Shown: one piece after another, positions 14,301 to 37,739 of the stretch
How positions within the stretch are numbered: position 1 is the first letter of the stretch
How the letters are laid out: the number at the start of each line of letters is the position of its first letter
Assembly (NCBI GenBank): GCA_032173965.1
Contig: CM063291.1
Span: 20,029,649 to 20,093,648, forward strand
Reading direction: 5' to 3'
Source: Sitta carolinensis
Taxonomy: Eukaryota > Chordata > Aves > Passeriformes > Sittidae
DNA length: 64,000 nt
Made by a program: the position numbers and the translations under genes
The notes under the pieces: generated by a model
What the model saw: the letters and a program-made list of their open reading frames with translations, nothing else
Told to the model about the DNA's origin: nothing
Database searches by the model: none

Positions 14301-17300
14301 TTGCTGAACTAATAGCAGTTACTCTAAATTACAGGATGGGTAGACTATCTGGGATAAAATAACCATATGTCCAGTTTCATTGAAGTTTTAAATTCAAGTC
14401 CAAATAAGGACAATGAAAAACTAAGGGCCAGAGAGATTGGTAGAGGATCTGAAACAAAGGACTATTGTAAAAGGAGGGTGGAATGAAAGGAAAAGTTAGA
14501 CCTAGAAAAGTGTGTTTGTGTTGTTTTTTGGAGCATGTTCTGTACTGCTGCAAAGACAATTATTTGAGGACAATGAGAAGTCACCAATATAACAAAAGCA
14601 AAGAATTGGAATTTACTTAGAAAATACTCAAGTTTGTAGCAATTTCATTGAATATATGTAGTACACTTCAGAACAAATGTTGCTTTAATCAAGCCTTCCT
14701 CCAGTAGTAACTTATTTTTGTCTGACCCCTCTTGGTGGATTTAAGAATTGGTTTTAATCATGATGTTAACAATGAATTTGCTTTTTTGTAAGATAGAAAC
14801 AATAAAATAGAGGGTGAATCCTATGCTAATTTAGAAGAGATGATCTCTCACAGAAATTCCAGTTATGTAATAGCAGTGCCTTGAGAGTAAGATGTTACTG
14901 GATTATGTAAAAAATATCTGGAGCAAATATACTGAGGGTGATCTGAGAACTCGAACACAGGTTTGAAAAATAGTAGCATTTTAGTTTTGAAGATAATTAA
15001 TAAGATTTGTGGTATTTGGAAAATATTATCTTGGAAAAAAATATTACTTGGAAAAGCAGGTTGAGCCAGACATTAACCTGATCTTTGGAATTTATTTGAA
15101 TTCAACTAGTAGCCTTTCTTTTTTTGCCTAGATTTGATTATTACAGCTGGAGGTGAAAATGTACCTCCAATTCCAATTGAAGATGCTGTTAAAAATGAAC
15201 TCCCAGTTGTTAGTAACGCTATGGTGATTGGAGATAAGAAGAAGTTTTTGTCAATGTTCCTGACTCTAAAGGTAAACCAGTTTTAATATTGCCTTCAGTG
15301 AAGTAATACACCTGCACCTAATAAAAGAATCATAATTTGGAACCAAAAGAATAATAATTTGTGAAAATATCTAAAATTGGATAGGAGGATGCTAGCAGGT
15401 GGAAAGAACATATAACAACTACAGATAAATCCTGCTGGGTCTAAACTTAGGGTTACCTGATCTGCTAAACATCCACATATTTACTGCTATTTCTGCTACA
15501 TATACAATAAGAGTTATTTCCTATTTAAATGCAAATCCTTATATAAGAAATGCTGGAAGATTGAGATGTCTCTGTAAAAGAATACAACAATAGCTTCTAT
15601 GCTTCCAGATGAGCAAAACCAACAAATGTTTCTGTTATGGGCAAACCCAGAAACTTTCTAACAGAAACATTTCTCTACAATTTGTTATTTTTATAACACA
15701 AGAATGATGACCGTGGAACAAAATAATTAAAAGCCTTGCTGTGGTAATTAGAAGCTTCAACTGAGAAATCACTGTTTTTCTAAAACATTTGCACTTCAGT
15801 TCTGTGGACATACCTAGTGAATGCCACTTAGGTGTTTTCGAGTTGTTTACCTCTATGACTGATACTCCCTATCTTGAGGTACAATAGAAATACTAATTTA
15901 AGAAGTCTAAGAACACTTCTATCTCAGCTTGTTTACATTACACCATAATTCCATTGAATGATGAACTAAATGTTTCCCTGTAACAATGGAGTCATTTGGA
16001 AAATATGGCAGAAATTCAGCATCAGAGATGGGCTCTATGGCCTAATTCATTCATACGTTTTAAGTCTGTTCATGACATCTGCATATAAGCTGAAAATATT
16101 TGCATTTGGTAGCCAGCTGGAAAGAAAAGCCTGTTTTGATCTGGAGGTGTTTCTGCTTTTTAAGGCTTACACAATGTTTGTGTGTTTATCCTGAGCCTTC
16201 TTCCCAAGGGGCGGGGGCTGATCGGAGAACCTGTTACGAGTCAGTGTTTGATGATTCACTTATTTTGGTATTTTAGAGTGTGCTGGACCCAGATACATCT
16301 GATCCTACTGATACTCTCACAGACCAAGCTAGAGACTTCTGCCAGAGGAGTGGTAGTAAAGCCACCAAAGTGTCCGAGATTGTAGCTACAAGAGACCATG
16401 CGATCTACAGGGCCATCCAGGAGGGAATCGACAGAGTCAACAGCACTGCTGCCAACAGGGTTCATTGCATTCAGAAATGGATCATCCTGCCAAGAGATTT
16501 TTCCGTTTCTGGTGGAGAACTAGGTAAGACTTACTGATTTATCTTGAGGCACACAAAGTTAAGGGGCTGCCGATCTAAGAATATTCAGTACAGGGAAAGG
16601 AAAAATTGTTACACAGTGTGTGGTAAGGAATAAAAAAATTGGAGTTTTTGCTGTGCACACATTTATGAATCTGTGCTCATTTGCAAGTGGAGTTCTTAAA
16701 TTTCAGATTGCTTTGGGTAATTAAGCAATTTTGGTTAATTCCTTGTGCATTAAAGTATTAATAACTTCCAGTAATAATACTGAAAGTGATGCCTGGAGTA
16801 GCTACCCTAGAACAGAGGCTAGATAACAGTTAAAAGAGAAAGGGTAGGTATTTATTGAAAGGCCTTCACAAGGTACACCTTGGGCAGTGCAGGAGTCTCA
16901 CAGAGACCATACCCAGGAAGGATGACTGTCACACCTTTTTTAGACAGATGTAAGTTTGATCCATTTGCATATCAGAGATTAATGTCCAATTATAGCTTCG
17001 GATAGTGGAGTCTCATTCCCCTTGTTTGACCCCCTACTTCACTGAACTTTACACTTTTCGGGGCCTGTGAAAATAAGGTGACTTTGGGTTTCAGGCTTAA
17101 GAGAAAAATTGTTCTGTGTGAATAAAATGGGAGAACAATAGCTGACAGACTGGAGTTTGAGAGCTATACAGTTAAAGCAGTACTGATCTGGAAAATATAA
17201 AAGCTAAAACTTAAGGCATCAAAAGTTTATCTTTAAAAGAAAATAAACAGAAGTGGCAAGATAGTGAAAGCCTGGTAATGGAGCCCAAAGTACATTACCA

Positions 17301-17658
17301 GACTCTTAGAATAAACTGGGAATTGGTTAAAAGCTTTCAAAAACATATTTTTATGAAAAAAATAGTAGCCAGTTACCACCCTCATATCTGCAGCTCCTTT
17401 GAAGTCCTCATGCTTATGTGGAGGCAACCTCACACATGCTTCTCATTTTTAGCATTTATCTGTGCTTAGAGCGGGGCATGTTCATCCCAACAGGCTCTTC
17501 AATAAAATACTTAGGCACCAAAGCTCAAACTGATTAGGAATTTTTGTTCCTATTTCTGGAATTGATTCTCCCTCTTTTAAGGTCCCACAATGAAGCTGAA
17601 GCGGCTCGCTGTGCTCGAGAAATACCGAAATGAAGTAGACTCCTTCTATAAAGAGTAG
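2136..17658 (+). CDS. ACSBG1: ACSBG1, bubblegum-family long-chain acyl-CoA synthetase (gene span, 12 coding exons, 5' incomplete)
   Basis: The product activates long- and very-long-chain fatty acids to acyl-CoA using ATP (adenylate intermediate, then CoA). Joining 2136-2384, 3023-3111, 3889-4009, 5847-5927, 8364-8513, 10909-11085, 11571-11752, 12366-12599, 13159-13376, 15132-15271, 16277-16523 and 17582-17658 gives 1965 nt, 654 residues plus stop, with every junction in phase and GT-AG. Motifs on this partial product: the ATP/AMP loop YTSGTTGKPKG (~213-223), YEAYGMSETTGPH (~404-416), [24 protein letters not shown] spanning ~477-500, then the ITAGGENVPP segment. The C-terminus ends with a GGELGPTMKLKR block. 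The human protein is ~724 residues, so the N-terminus is missing here. The sequence resembles both ACSBG1 and ACSBG2; blocks such as SHMGVPRVWEKIMEKL and the neighbouring IDH3A favour ACSBG1. Confidence 0.95.
3023..3111 (+). CDS. ACSBG1: ACSBG1 exon
   Basis: The exon encodes LGLQRFHSVAILGFNSPEWF and the segment that follows. The acceptor is tttttaag and the donor gg|gtaaga. It ends in phase 2, completing a glycine with the next exon. Confidence 0.95.
3889..4009 (+). CDS. ACSBG1: ACSBG1 exon
   Basis: The exon encodes GIVTGIYTTSSPEACHYIAH followed by a segment ending KIMQ. The acceptor is tgatgcag and the donor cag|gtataag. The length of 121 nt restores phase 0. Confidence 0.95.
5847..5927 (+). 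CDS. ACSBG1: ACSBG1 exon
   Basis: The 27-codon exon begins IWNRLPHLKAVVLYKDS and is bounded by aatag| and acg|gtgagt. It is in phase 0 at both ends. Confidence 0.93.
8364..8513 (+). CDS. ACSBG1: ACSBG1 exon carrying the ATP/AMP-binding loop
   Basis: The exon encodes MEEFLELGG followed by QKPNQCCVLIYTSGTTGKPK, the glycine/threonine-rich loop that binds ATP phosphates in the adenylate-forming superfamily. The acceptor is ttctag and the donor aac|gtaggt. It has 50 codons and is phase 0 at both ends. Confidence 0.97.
9998..10056 (+). repeat. G-run/T-rich low-complexity tract in an ACSBG1 intron
   Basis: Five G runs of three or more (9998-10001, 10017-10020, 10024-10026, 10037-10040, 10050-10056) are separated by T-rich loops, a G-quadruplex-capable arrangement on the coding strand. 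The first loop is 15 nt; using the last four runs, all loops are short (3-10 nt). Confidence 0.6.
10909..11085 (+). CDS. ACSBG1: ACSBG1 exon
   Basis: The exon encodes ITWTSAHCSRAGG, then QQESIVSYLPLSHIAAQIYD and FAEPDALK. The SYLPLSHIAAQ block is a strong family signature. The acceptor is ttaaacag and the donor aag|gtacct. Confidence 0.97.
11571..11752 (+). CDS. ACSBG1: ACSBG1 exon
   Basis: The exon encodes GSLINTLKEVQPTSHMGVPR followed by VWEKIMEKL and a segment ending NLNGSD. The acceptor is ataacag and the donor cag|gtatgt. It ends in phase 2. Confidence 0.97.
12366..12599 (+). CDS. ACSBG1: ACSBG1 exon with tandem acceptor
   Basis: The exon encodes SDLKQLWTRLADYLVLAKIR, then FSGAAPLN and YEAYGMSETTGPH, the second adenylation motif. 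The acceptor is a tandem cagcag, so the exon can begin at 12366 or 12369 and gain or lose one serine. The donor is cag|gtaatt. Confidence 0.96.
13159..13376 (+). CDS. ACSBG1: ACSBG1 exon with the core catalytic motif
   Basis: The exon encodes SCGKPAPGCRVKLMDKD, IWG-like FWGRTVFMGYLNMED, and [21 protein letters not shown] ending RIK. The aspartates of SGD and LDKDG belong to the ribose-binding/hinge region of acyl-CoA synthetases. The acceptor is ctggtag; the donor aaag|gtaata leaves one base for the next exon. Confidence 0.96.
15132..15271 (+). CDS. ACSBG1: ACSBG1 exon
   Basis: The exon encodes DLIITAGGENVPPIPIEDAV and a segment ending FLSMFLTLK. It begins the mobile C-terminal domain of the synthetase. 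The acceptor is tttgcctag and the donor aag|gtaaac. Confidence 0.96.
16277..16523 (+). CDS. ACSBG1: ACSBG1 exon
   Basis: The exon encodes SVLDPDTSDPTDTLTDQARD, VSEIVATRDHAIYRAIQEGI and a segment ending SVSGGEL. The acceptor is attttag and the donor tag|gtaaga. It ends in phase 1, completing the glycine of GELGPTMK. Confidence 0.96.
16796..17070. mobile_element. Probable diverged ERV LTR fragment in the last ACSBG1 intron
   Basis: The block contains a tttattgaaaggccttca segment, a CACCTTGGGCAGTGCAGGAG-like segment, a tttgcatat segment and a closing ttttcggggcct. From memory this resembles a dispersed LTR family in songbird genomes. I could not define terminal dinucleotides or a target-site duplication, so limits and orientation are approximate. 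The identification rests on recollection rather than on structure visible here. Confidence 0.42.
17582..17658 (+). CDS. ACSBG1: ACSBG1 terminal coding exon
   Basis: The exon encodes GPTMKLKRLAVLEKYRNEVD followed by SFYKE and a TAG stop at 17656-17658. The acceptor is cctcttttaag. The ending matches the family C-terminus, with no sign of truncation. Confidence 0.96.
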
Positions 17659-18087
17659 TGTTTCCTCCAAGCATTAAGAAAGATCTGTGAGCAAAAGGAA
17701 GTATTTTCTCATCAAAAGCATTAACAAAGATTTATGCTTTGAGCTTGTAGTCTATTGAACCAAATCACTAGAAAGCTGCTGTCAATTTAGTTGTTCCTGA
17801 TATTCACCTGATCATGTCCTTTTTACAGAAGCATCTACAGTGTGTCCCTTCTCCAATACACTTTTACATTATGACCTAAATGACTAAAGATCCTTCTGTG
17901 TTGTATAAAGCAGATATAACTAATTCCTCTAGACTGAAACATAAAAAGTTTTTATAGTCTTCCATTTTTTTTTGTTTTGTTCTACAGGATGTTTCCTGAA
18001 GCTCACGATGTATTTTGCTAGACAGCAGTACTGCTTAATGAAACTGTCATACCACTCCAGTGATAATTATTAAAAAAGAAAAAAAAA

Positions 18088-18093
18088 AATAAA
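18088..18093 (+). promoter_or_regulatory. ACSBG1: Candidate proximal poly(A) signal of ACSBG1
   Basis: A canonical AATAAA follows an A-rich tract, with a T-rich segment about 40 nt downstream. It may serve as an alternative proximal site. Confidence 0.4.
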
Positions 18094-18494
18094 ATCAAAA
18101 GGCCTGGGATATTTTTTCCCTCCCAGAGAACACTTTTTTGTTCAGTGTCACATTTCAGAACCTGAAGACACTCCTGTTTCTGAAATGGCTAGAATTCAGA
18201 CTTCTGTGAACACAGCATTTGGCTTTTTAAGTCCATGTTAGAATAAGCATTACTATTTCTCACAAAAACAAAAAATCAGAAAAAGCAGGGGAATTGCTCC
18301 CTAAGACTGAAAGACACAAAGAAGTAACTACAGGAGCTCTCTTCACATTAAAATGCTATTACAGAAACGTCTTTAAAATTGCTTACAGTGCTTTTCTTCG
18401 ATCAGTGTTTGTCAGTGTGTACCTGCATGTTTCAGTATTCACATTGCACTAGTGCTGACAAATGTAGGCTGCATTTCTTCTTACCCATATTCAA

Positions 18495-18500
18495 AATAAA
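18495..18500 (+). promoter_or_regulatory. ACSBG1: Candidate distal poly(A) signal of ACSBG1
   Basis: A canonical AATAAA is followed within ~50 nt by a GT-rich downstream element, giving the fuller poly(A) site architecture of the two candidates. Confidence 0.55.
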
Positions 18501-18785
18501 TCATATTATGAGATGGAAATGCTTGGCACAAAGTTGTTTAAAGGGTGTGTTGTAAGTGATCTCTGGCAGACAGCTCAAGTAGCTCACACAGGCAGGCAGG
18601 CCACAGCCCGTTACTGAGACAAAAAAATGATGCCGAGCAGGATATGGTTTCCATTAAAGTTCCATTACCAGTCTCACACATCTTACAGTCCTAAGATTTG
18701 TTGCAGGTACCAGTCAGCTCAATACATAAGACAAAGGAGCAGCCTAGGATTATAAAAACAAAACAAGCAATAGGACTTTGAAAAG

Positions 18786-18791
18786 TTTATT
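18786..18791 (-). promoter_or_regulatory. IDH3A: Candidate poly(A) signal of IDH3A
   Basis: AATAAA on the - strand with a T/GT-rich downstream element. Only ~285 bp separate it from the convergent ACSBG1 signal at 18495. Confidence 0.5.
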
Positions 18792-20321
18792 CTTCCCTGT
18801 TTTGTGTGCAATGGTAATTCAGAATTTCTTGAACAATATTAATCTGAAGTAAACGAGGAAGCAGCAACTTGTAAAACACAGAAAGAAATGTTGCTCTATT
18901 CACAAAAAGCGAAGTGTGGCGGGAATAAAGCTCCTCCAGTATGTTGTTAGACTGTATAAAAAAGCTGGGATGCTTACTTTACAGAGTGACACAAGAAGTT
19001 GTTACTCCAAAGTTGTTTTACTTTTGAAACAACCAGCCCAAAACAGTCCCAATAGATATTACTCCATTTACTTTCTATGAATAGAATGAAGGTGTAAGAA
19101 GCCTGCTTCTGGCAGGAGGGATAATCCTGTGCTATACTAATGAGTTTGAAAATACGTATTTTCTTGTTAGGAATGGAAGCAATACCTTGATAGCTATAGA
19201 GCAGAAGGACTCGAGTGACAATCTGCATCTGATGGGGAGGGGAGGGCAATGAGTTGCTTTTGAACCCATTAAGCTTAGTAAGCAAGGAAAAAATAGAGTC
19301 AGATCCCCTTGAATAGGGATGAAATGTATTTCTGGAACATAGGCACCAGAGCCAAACCGCTGATCTGTCTTAATCCATTTAGGACTAGTCTCTTACATTC
19401 AGAGTTTCTAGAATAAAATTACTAGTCAATACAGAAAGACACACTGAACAGCCTGTGCAGAAACTACAACACGGAAAGCATTCTAGCTGAAGTCATGAAA
19501 TACTTAGTGTCAATTTGCAAAGTTAATACTTTTCCCTCACAATATATGGTGGAAGTAATTTTGTATAGTTTGCCCTCATTAAAACTCTATTGTAAAGTGT
19601 GTTGTAGAGAGGAAAACTTCTAAGAATTATTTTGGTACATAGATTTGAAAAATAACTTTGCTTCAGCATTAATTTTCACTCCTTGTTAATGGTTGTAGGT
19701 TTTTTTAAAATACAGAAATAGATTAAATGTCTAGAATTTCTTATTTCTTAATTCATGCCTTTACTGGGCAGAGCTGTATTTCATGACTCACCAGAGTATC
19801 TAAAGTGGTTTTCTCATTGCTTCTAACAAAATTTCCATTTTAAGTTATTTTATACCCGTTTCTGTGTATAAAGATCATCTTGTGCTACTCTTAGGCTGAA
19901 AACCTATCTTTTTAATTTTTAATTTCAACAAAATCAATAAAGTAGGTTTTAAACATTAAGGTGCTTTTATATTTCCCTAATTCTGTTACTGGTTTGTTTG
20001 CATAATTTTTCTATGTGGAAAATAAAACCCTCTAATTTATATGGAAAATATTAGACAGTTACAGTGCCAATAAAAGAATTCATTTACATAAAAATGTTCA
20101 TCAGATAAAAAAGAAAATAAATAAGACAAAGCACTTGGAAAAGTCCACCAAAAGCAGGCACAAGCATCATTTGTAGCCATTTGGACTAGATTTATTAATG
20201 GAGAGGCCGCAGCTAACAAGTTTGCTCTCAAGAGATAAGCAAACTCTATGCATGTGGATATCAGGTTACATCTAGTGTACGCTGTGGCATGTCCTTGCAG
20301 TCACCCTCAGGAGGAGGAGGG
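18786..20321 (-). other. IDH3A: IDH3A 3' UTR (predicted)
   Basis: Sequence downstream of the IDH3A stop, read on the - strand. The proposed end is an AATAAA (TTTATT on + at 18786-18791), followed on the - strand by a T/GT-rich stretch (ttgcttgttttgtttttat). The resulting ~1.5 kb 3' UTR is a reasonable length for this gene. Another TTTATT at 20191-20196 could give a short isoform. Confidence 0.5.
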
Positions 20322-32210
<11,889 letters not shown>

Positions 32211-32560
32211 GACGCGCCCGAGCACCGCGCCTGCCGAGGCCCGAGAGCTCCGCGCCCGCCGCTAAACCGGAACCGGCGCGCGGGGAGAGGCGGTCCCGCC
32301 CCGCGAGGCCCCGCCCCAGGACCGCCGCTGCAGCAGCGCCCGCGGCCCCTCAGCCCCGCCCGCCGCTGCCTGAGGGGATCCGAGCCTCCTTCCCCGGCCC
32401 TCCGCCCGCCGCCCGGCGGGGGTGCTGCTGGGGAGCTGCCCCCGCCGGCTGTGCCGGAGGGGCTGGGGCGGACGGCCCTGTGCCGTCGCAGGATGCGGGA
32501 GCTCCAGGCGCGGTGTCCGAGGAGGTACCGTTGTGGCATTTCTGTGGAGACAACCAGTTT

Positions 32561-35500
32561 TCAGTGAGGCCCCAGTTTTGAAGCGTTTGATTATTTTATA
32601 AAATCTCGGCGTCTAGAATTGGGTCTTTTTATGGAAAAACCCAAATCGTCGTTAAGAAAGTTCCCATATTTTTGTTGAAGCAGATAAGAAGCCTCCAAAG
32701 CCCATGTACTTAAAAGTGTTAAAACCAAAGCTGTTGAAATCGGGACAATTTAAGACTTCTTTTTGCCTTTATTTCTGAGGTACTTGTCTTATTATCGTTT
32801 AAAGCTGCTGCTGTGTCAGTTGGAGCGGGAGTGTGAGGGGCCCTGAGGAGCAGCCGGCCCCGCTGCCCGCGGATTGCCCGGGGCCTCTGGGGAATAAAGC
32901 ACCCAACTAGGACTGAGGCAGTTTGCGCTCATACCTCGGGAACGACTGCTTTTCTCCTACCTTTCTTACACTTAGCAACATTAAAATTTGCTTTTGTTTG
33001 TCTCAGAGTAATTTCGTACAAGTTTTTGGTGATAGAGTTAGCAGATTACTAGCAGCCTTTCCAGTTACTTAGCTCAGTCTTGGTTGTGCTTGAAAGCTGA
33101 GGACTAAGACTGTGTGTTTAGTTTCCTCTTCTCTTAAATGTGTGAATAGAAATTCTTAGAATTGATATCTGATAATATAGGGCACTAATAGCCTGCATTT
33201 TCGGAGAATCACTTGCTTTTTTTCTTCTTCTTTTATTTTCTTTTTTTAGTGACAGGAGACAAGAGGTCCACATTTCCTCTACTGTTGTTTTATCTTTGAT
33301 GTTGCTTTGAATTGAGAATTGTCATGCAGATGTCTGTAATGGCAAGTGTGCAGGATTCTCTTTCTGATACTGATTTTCTTCTGGTAACTATATACATAGT
33401 TAACAGATCTATTCATGTTGCTCTCTTGTGTTTGAGACTGTATCTGCATCTGCATTGTTAGGTTGCACTTGGATTGTAAATTAGGGAGAGGGGAGATAAT
33501 GAGGAGAATGTTTTTTACACATTTTCAACACCATTTGTCTGTGTCTTGTAGATGTTACCATAATAATGCTACAGTAATAGGTTGTTAACGGTGGTTGGTT
33601 TGGATCTATTCTGAGAACGGCTGCACAAGAAATTAATAAACCCATGAGTAGTTATTTTGCCAAAGAAAATGATGCCTGTGTGGAGACAGCAATATTGTCT
33701 TTCCCCTAGTGATCACTATATTGAGACTCCCTATGGTGAAATTCATTATATTACATTTAGCCTGCTAAGGCAACCATTACTTTTTAAAAATTATTATTTT
33801 GTCCCTGAGGCAAGACATTCTGTTATGTAAAACACCTTTAAAAAAAAGTTCATTTCTATTCATTACAGATAAATTGTGCTCAATGAAATGTATTCAGAAA
33901 CCTCCCTTTTCTAACATAGTGTATTTTTTTCAGCTAGATAGATAAGATCATAAAGCCAACACATTTTCACATATGGTTTTCCTTTCTGTTTATTTTCTTT
34001 AGCATTAAATCTCCCTAGAAAATTCCTGCTGCTTATAGCAAAGTCAGCAGCTTTCCCTGGTTTGAGAGACATGAGTCTTGCATGTTTCTCAAGTTGTTTA
34101 TTCATTCCTCAGAGAGGGCTGAGGCCCATGAAGCCTTCTCTCACAGGATATCACTCCCAGACAAATTTAGTGGGGTCTGAACATCCTCCCATCCACCACG
34201 TGTTGGAAAAGCAACTTTTTAACGTGTTGCAGTAGCAAAAACTGTCATTTTTGCATATTTTATGTTTTTATAACTGTGTATTTACAGTTCATTTTTTACT
34301 TATAGTTCATGCAATTGTAATGTTATGTAGCTCTGTAGCATCTTTAAGGAACTTCTTTTTTAGCTCCACAGCAGCTGTATCAGTTGAATATTATTAATTC
34401 TTCTTTATCTGTATGCAAACAGAATTTTGAATAGCTTTCCAGTAAATAAAGCAAGTCCCAAAAACTCGGGGGATTTTTACAGCATCAGTGGAGGATAGAA
34501 CTTCTCTCATTGTATGTAGTGATCACAGTAACTCACACCTGCAGTAGCAGTGGGCCCTAAGGCCTCATGCAAGGTAAAAAACAGAATAAATGTACAGGCA
34601 ACCCCTCTGAATCAAAACTGTTCTTTTTGCTAACAGAGGTATTCTTTATGAACAGTTATTCTACAAGGAAACATCTGTGAGAGGGAAGCGGTTGGAAAAC
34701 TTGGTGTAATGGGTGTGAAATTTCTTAGGTTCTTTTCTCCCCTACTAAAAGCTGTAGCAAACCAAGATGTGGAAGCAGCAGATGTGCAAGGTGATTGTTA
34801 AAACTGTGTGGATCCTCTTGTGGTAAAGTGATCTGTTCAGAGTAGCTTGATCCTCCTTTGGTAAGGAATAAGAGTTTATGCTTAAACCACTGTCACATTC
34901 TCACTGCATAATTTACAGAGGTAATTTATGGTACTCTGACCTGTCTGTTGGAGATCATTAAACTTACACCTCTCCTAATAAATCAGATCAGACGCCTGCT
35001 GTGACAGCCAGGGTTTGCAACACTTCAGAGCAGAGAAGCTTGCACCAAAGGCTGTGTGGAGCTGCCAGCACGGTGTGTCCCACTGCCTGAGCTGTGGCTG
35101 TGGAAACAAACTCCTGCACCTGTGGTCAGGTGAGGCCATTGCAGCTGACAGCCACCTTGCTGTCAAATACTACACTGAGGGGCATGAGTAACAGTGTATT
35201 TCCTGCTCTAGGATTTAAACTTTTAGAGGAGATGAGCAGGGGCTGTTCAGCCATTGTCTCTGGTACAATGGGCAGTGAAATGGCGACACTGTTCTAGATA
35301 TACTGTCCTACTTACTAAACTTTATCTGCAACTGATTGCAAGATGTTTGTTATCTATTTCTAATAGTGTAAAACCACTTGATTTGGAAAGCAGTTTTTAA
35401 AAACTGAAATACAGTGAAATGTGGTGGCATTGGTAGTATTTAAGGTTGGTTCTTGCTGTGCATATTGAAAAGTATTGATTTGTTGCAACAACATGCTGGG

Positions 35501-37330
35501 ACTGTTTACTGTACTTAACTGGCAAATAAGCTAATCTTTGATAAATATGAACAGATAGAAGAAGTCCAGAAGAGTAAACTGGAAGATCATCTGAACTTTG
35601 ACATGTACAAACAAATAGGAGTGAAAAAGACTTGGTGCATTATACTGTCTTTAAATTTTACCCAAATAGCACAGCAAGATAATTGTGCATTGAGATGTAA
35701 TTACCACTGTGATATGCTTGAGAAGAGCTAGCTGGTATAGTGTAAGCCTCAATAGTTATATCTGTATCCTCTGGCCTACAATGTAACCACAAGTAAGCCT
35801 TACCTGGTTAATGCTTTCCATTAAGCTCTGCTGCTGTTTTACTGCTGTTATTTTGATTCAAAAGATAGAAACTTTCTGATGTGTGTATCGTCTAGGGTAC
35901 AGGGGAAGCAGCCATGGATATAAAAGGAAGTGAAAAACGAAGAGATGGGATGTCGGCTTTTCACTGTAAGAGTGCTGTTAAGTGTATAGAATCACAAGAT
36001 TAAAAGATGTGGAGCCAAATCTACTCCTGCTGTCAATTAACTTCTGTGTAATGACAGTAGAGGTAATTTGGCCATTTATATATAATCTGATTTGCATAGA
36101 TGGGCAGCTTGAAGTAGGTGGCTGTGAATGGAATGCTATTTCATGCAAATCACTTGCCTAAGTATTGGCCTGGTCCGATTGAGAGCAGCTGTTATCTCTT
36201 GCATTTTAGTAGTACCAGATCAGAGATATTAACTATGCTTAATTATATGTATAACCAGTAAAGCCAACGATGGAGCTCATTCAGAGTTGAGGACAGGTAA
36301 GAACTTTGAGAACAGTGCAAGTTCTTAGTCTCAAGGGGCCTTTATAGATTGTTGGGTTTTGATTTTTAAGAAAATTGAAATATTGTATTTTGCAGACTTT
36401 TGAAAATTATTTTTAATGTGCTGACTTACCTGTGGAGAACTTTTTGGAACATAATAGGAATCCAGTGCCACTACATACCAGGGAAAAGGAAAAAAGTACT
36501 AGTGACTGGGAAAACAGTAATTGGTTTGGCCATGTAGGAGTCAGTACAACTGTATGATATTTGAACAGATGCTTGCTGCATTCTTGGACTGATGGTAAAT
36601 CATTCAGTTTGTATTTTCCTTACTACTGTAGCTTCTTCCCTCTTATTCTGAAACTACTGCAATATGCTGTATTGCTAGAATGCATTTCTTTGATGTTACA
36701 ATTCTGATGTTTGCTTATTGCTAATAAGCCTTGTTGCCTTCGTTCTCATCCCAAGGCATTAATTTTGTGTATGGGATATACCTTGTAGTTTTTGTAGCTC
36801 AGGGCAGTGCTGGTTTGCAGCTAATCAAACCTGCATTTCTAAATGTTATAATCTGAATAAGCCATCTCTTACAACAGTCTGTGGTTCAGGACTATGTAGA
36901 ATGTTTTTACTACATATCCAACACACTTCATAGGATATTTTTACTATGTATACAGTATATTTGCTTTCACTATTACTTTTAAATGTTTGTTCTTTGTTGT
37001 TATATGCCAAGGTAAAATGAACTCCTATTATCCAATCCTGCTATCAGGCCAAGATCATTAAAAGCTTTAGGGAAAAGCACAAGATAATTCTCCAAGTGTT
37101 TTTATTAAACTTGCTATCTTGATGATGAAATAATGACCATTGGCAGACTGCAAATAAAGAAGTTGGGAATTTAACCAATTCATCCAATGTGCATGAATGG
37201 AAAGTGAGTTTATAATGGGTTCTCCTTCCCCGTTGCCATCCTTTCTCACTCAGATTTCTTCCTGCTGTTGTTATAAGAGCTTACCCTTCTGCATATGTTA
37301 GATAATATGATTTTGTCTGTCTGCTTCTCA
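32561..37330. other. Intergenic region between IDH3A and CIB2
   Basis: AT-rich sequence without any recognised exon, RNA gene or long repeat. Open frames are short and share no family signature that I recognise. IDH3A (-) and CIB2 (+) diverge from here, so parts of this interval may carry regulatory elements, but none is identifiable by eye. Confidence 0.5.
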
Positions 37331-37332
37331 TA

Positions 37333-37500
37333 GATGCTTTTTTTGTTTTGTTTTGTTTTTTGTTGTTTTTGTTTGTTTGTTTGGGTTGGTTTGGTGTTTT
37401 TGTTTGGTTTCGGGTTTTTTTGTTTTGTTTTGTTGGGTTTTTTGGTTGGGTTTTTTGTTTGTTTGTGTTGTGGTTTTTTGGGGTTTGTTTTGCTTTGTTT
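37333..37500. repeat. G/T low-complexity tract upstream of CIB2
   Basis: The + strand is almost entirely T and G, made of ttttg, tttg and gggtt units over ~165 bp. The frames open across it on both strands have no coding meaning. It lies ~250 bp upstream of the GC-rich CIB2 5' region. Confidence 0.8.
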
Positions 37501-37739
37501 TCCCGTCAGTAAGGTCGTGGTGCGCTAAAACACCCCGTGAGCCCTCTACTGGCGCTTTCTGCGTTTGCTTTTGGCTGTGGTAGCGGCTTTTCCTTCCCAG
37601 CTGTTCTTGCTTGAACAAAAGGAGGCAGATTAGCATCGGTTAAACTACTTTAATGCTGCTGACTTTTTAAAATTTAGTTCATGTGCGAAGAAGTCCTTGT
37701 GTTCACTGCTGTACCCGGCAGTTTGGTACCTTTGGTGGT

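Larger units (their letters stand above)
17659..18520 (+). other. ACSBG1: ACSBG1 3' UTR (predicted)
   Basis: AT-rich non-coding sequence follows the ACSBG1 stop. It contains an AATAAA at 18088-18093 next to an A-rich run, and another at 18495-18500 followed by a GT-rich stretch (gggtgtgttgtaagtg), which makes the second the better cleavage candidate. Confidence 0.6.

Noticed and set aside
37328..37636. Frames encoding Lys/Thr/Gln/Asn-rich or Phe/Val/Cys-rich peptides
   Set aside because: Translation of the G/T low-complexity tract.
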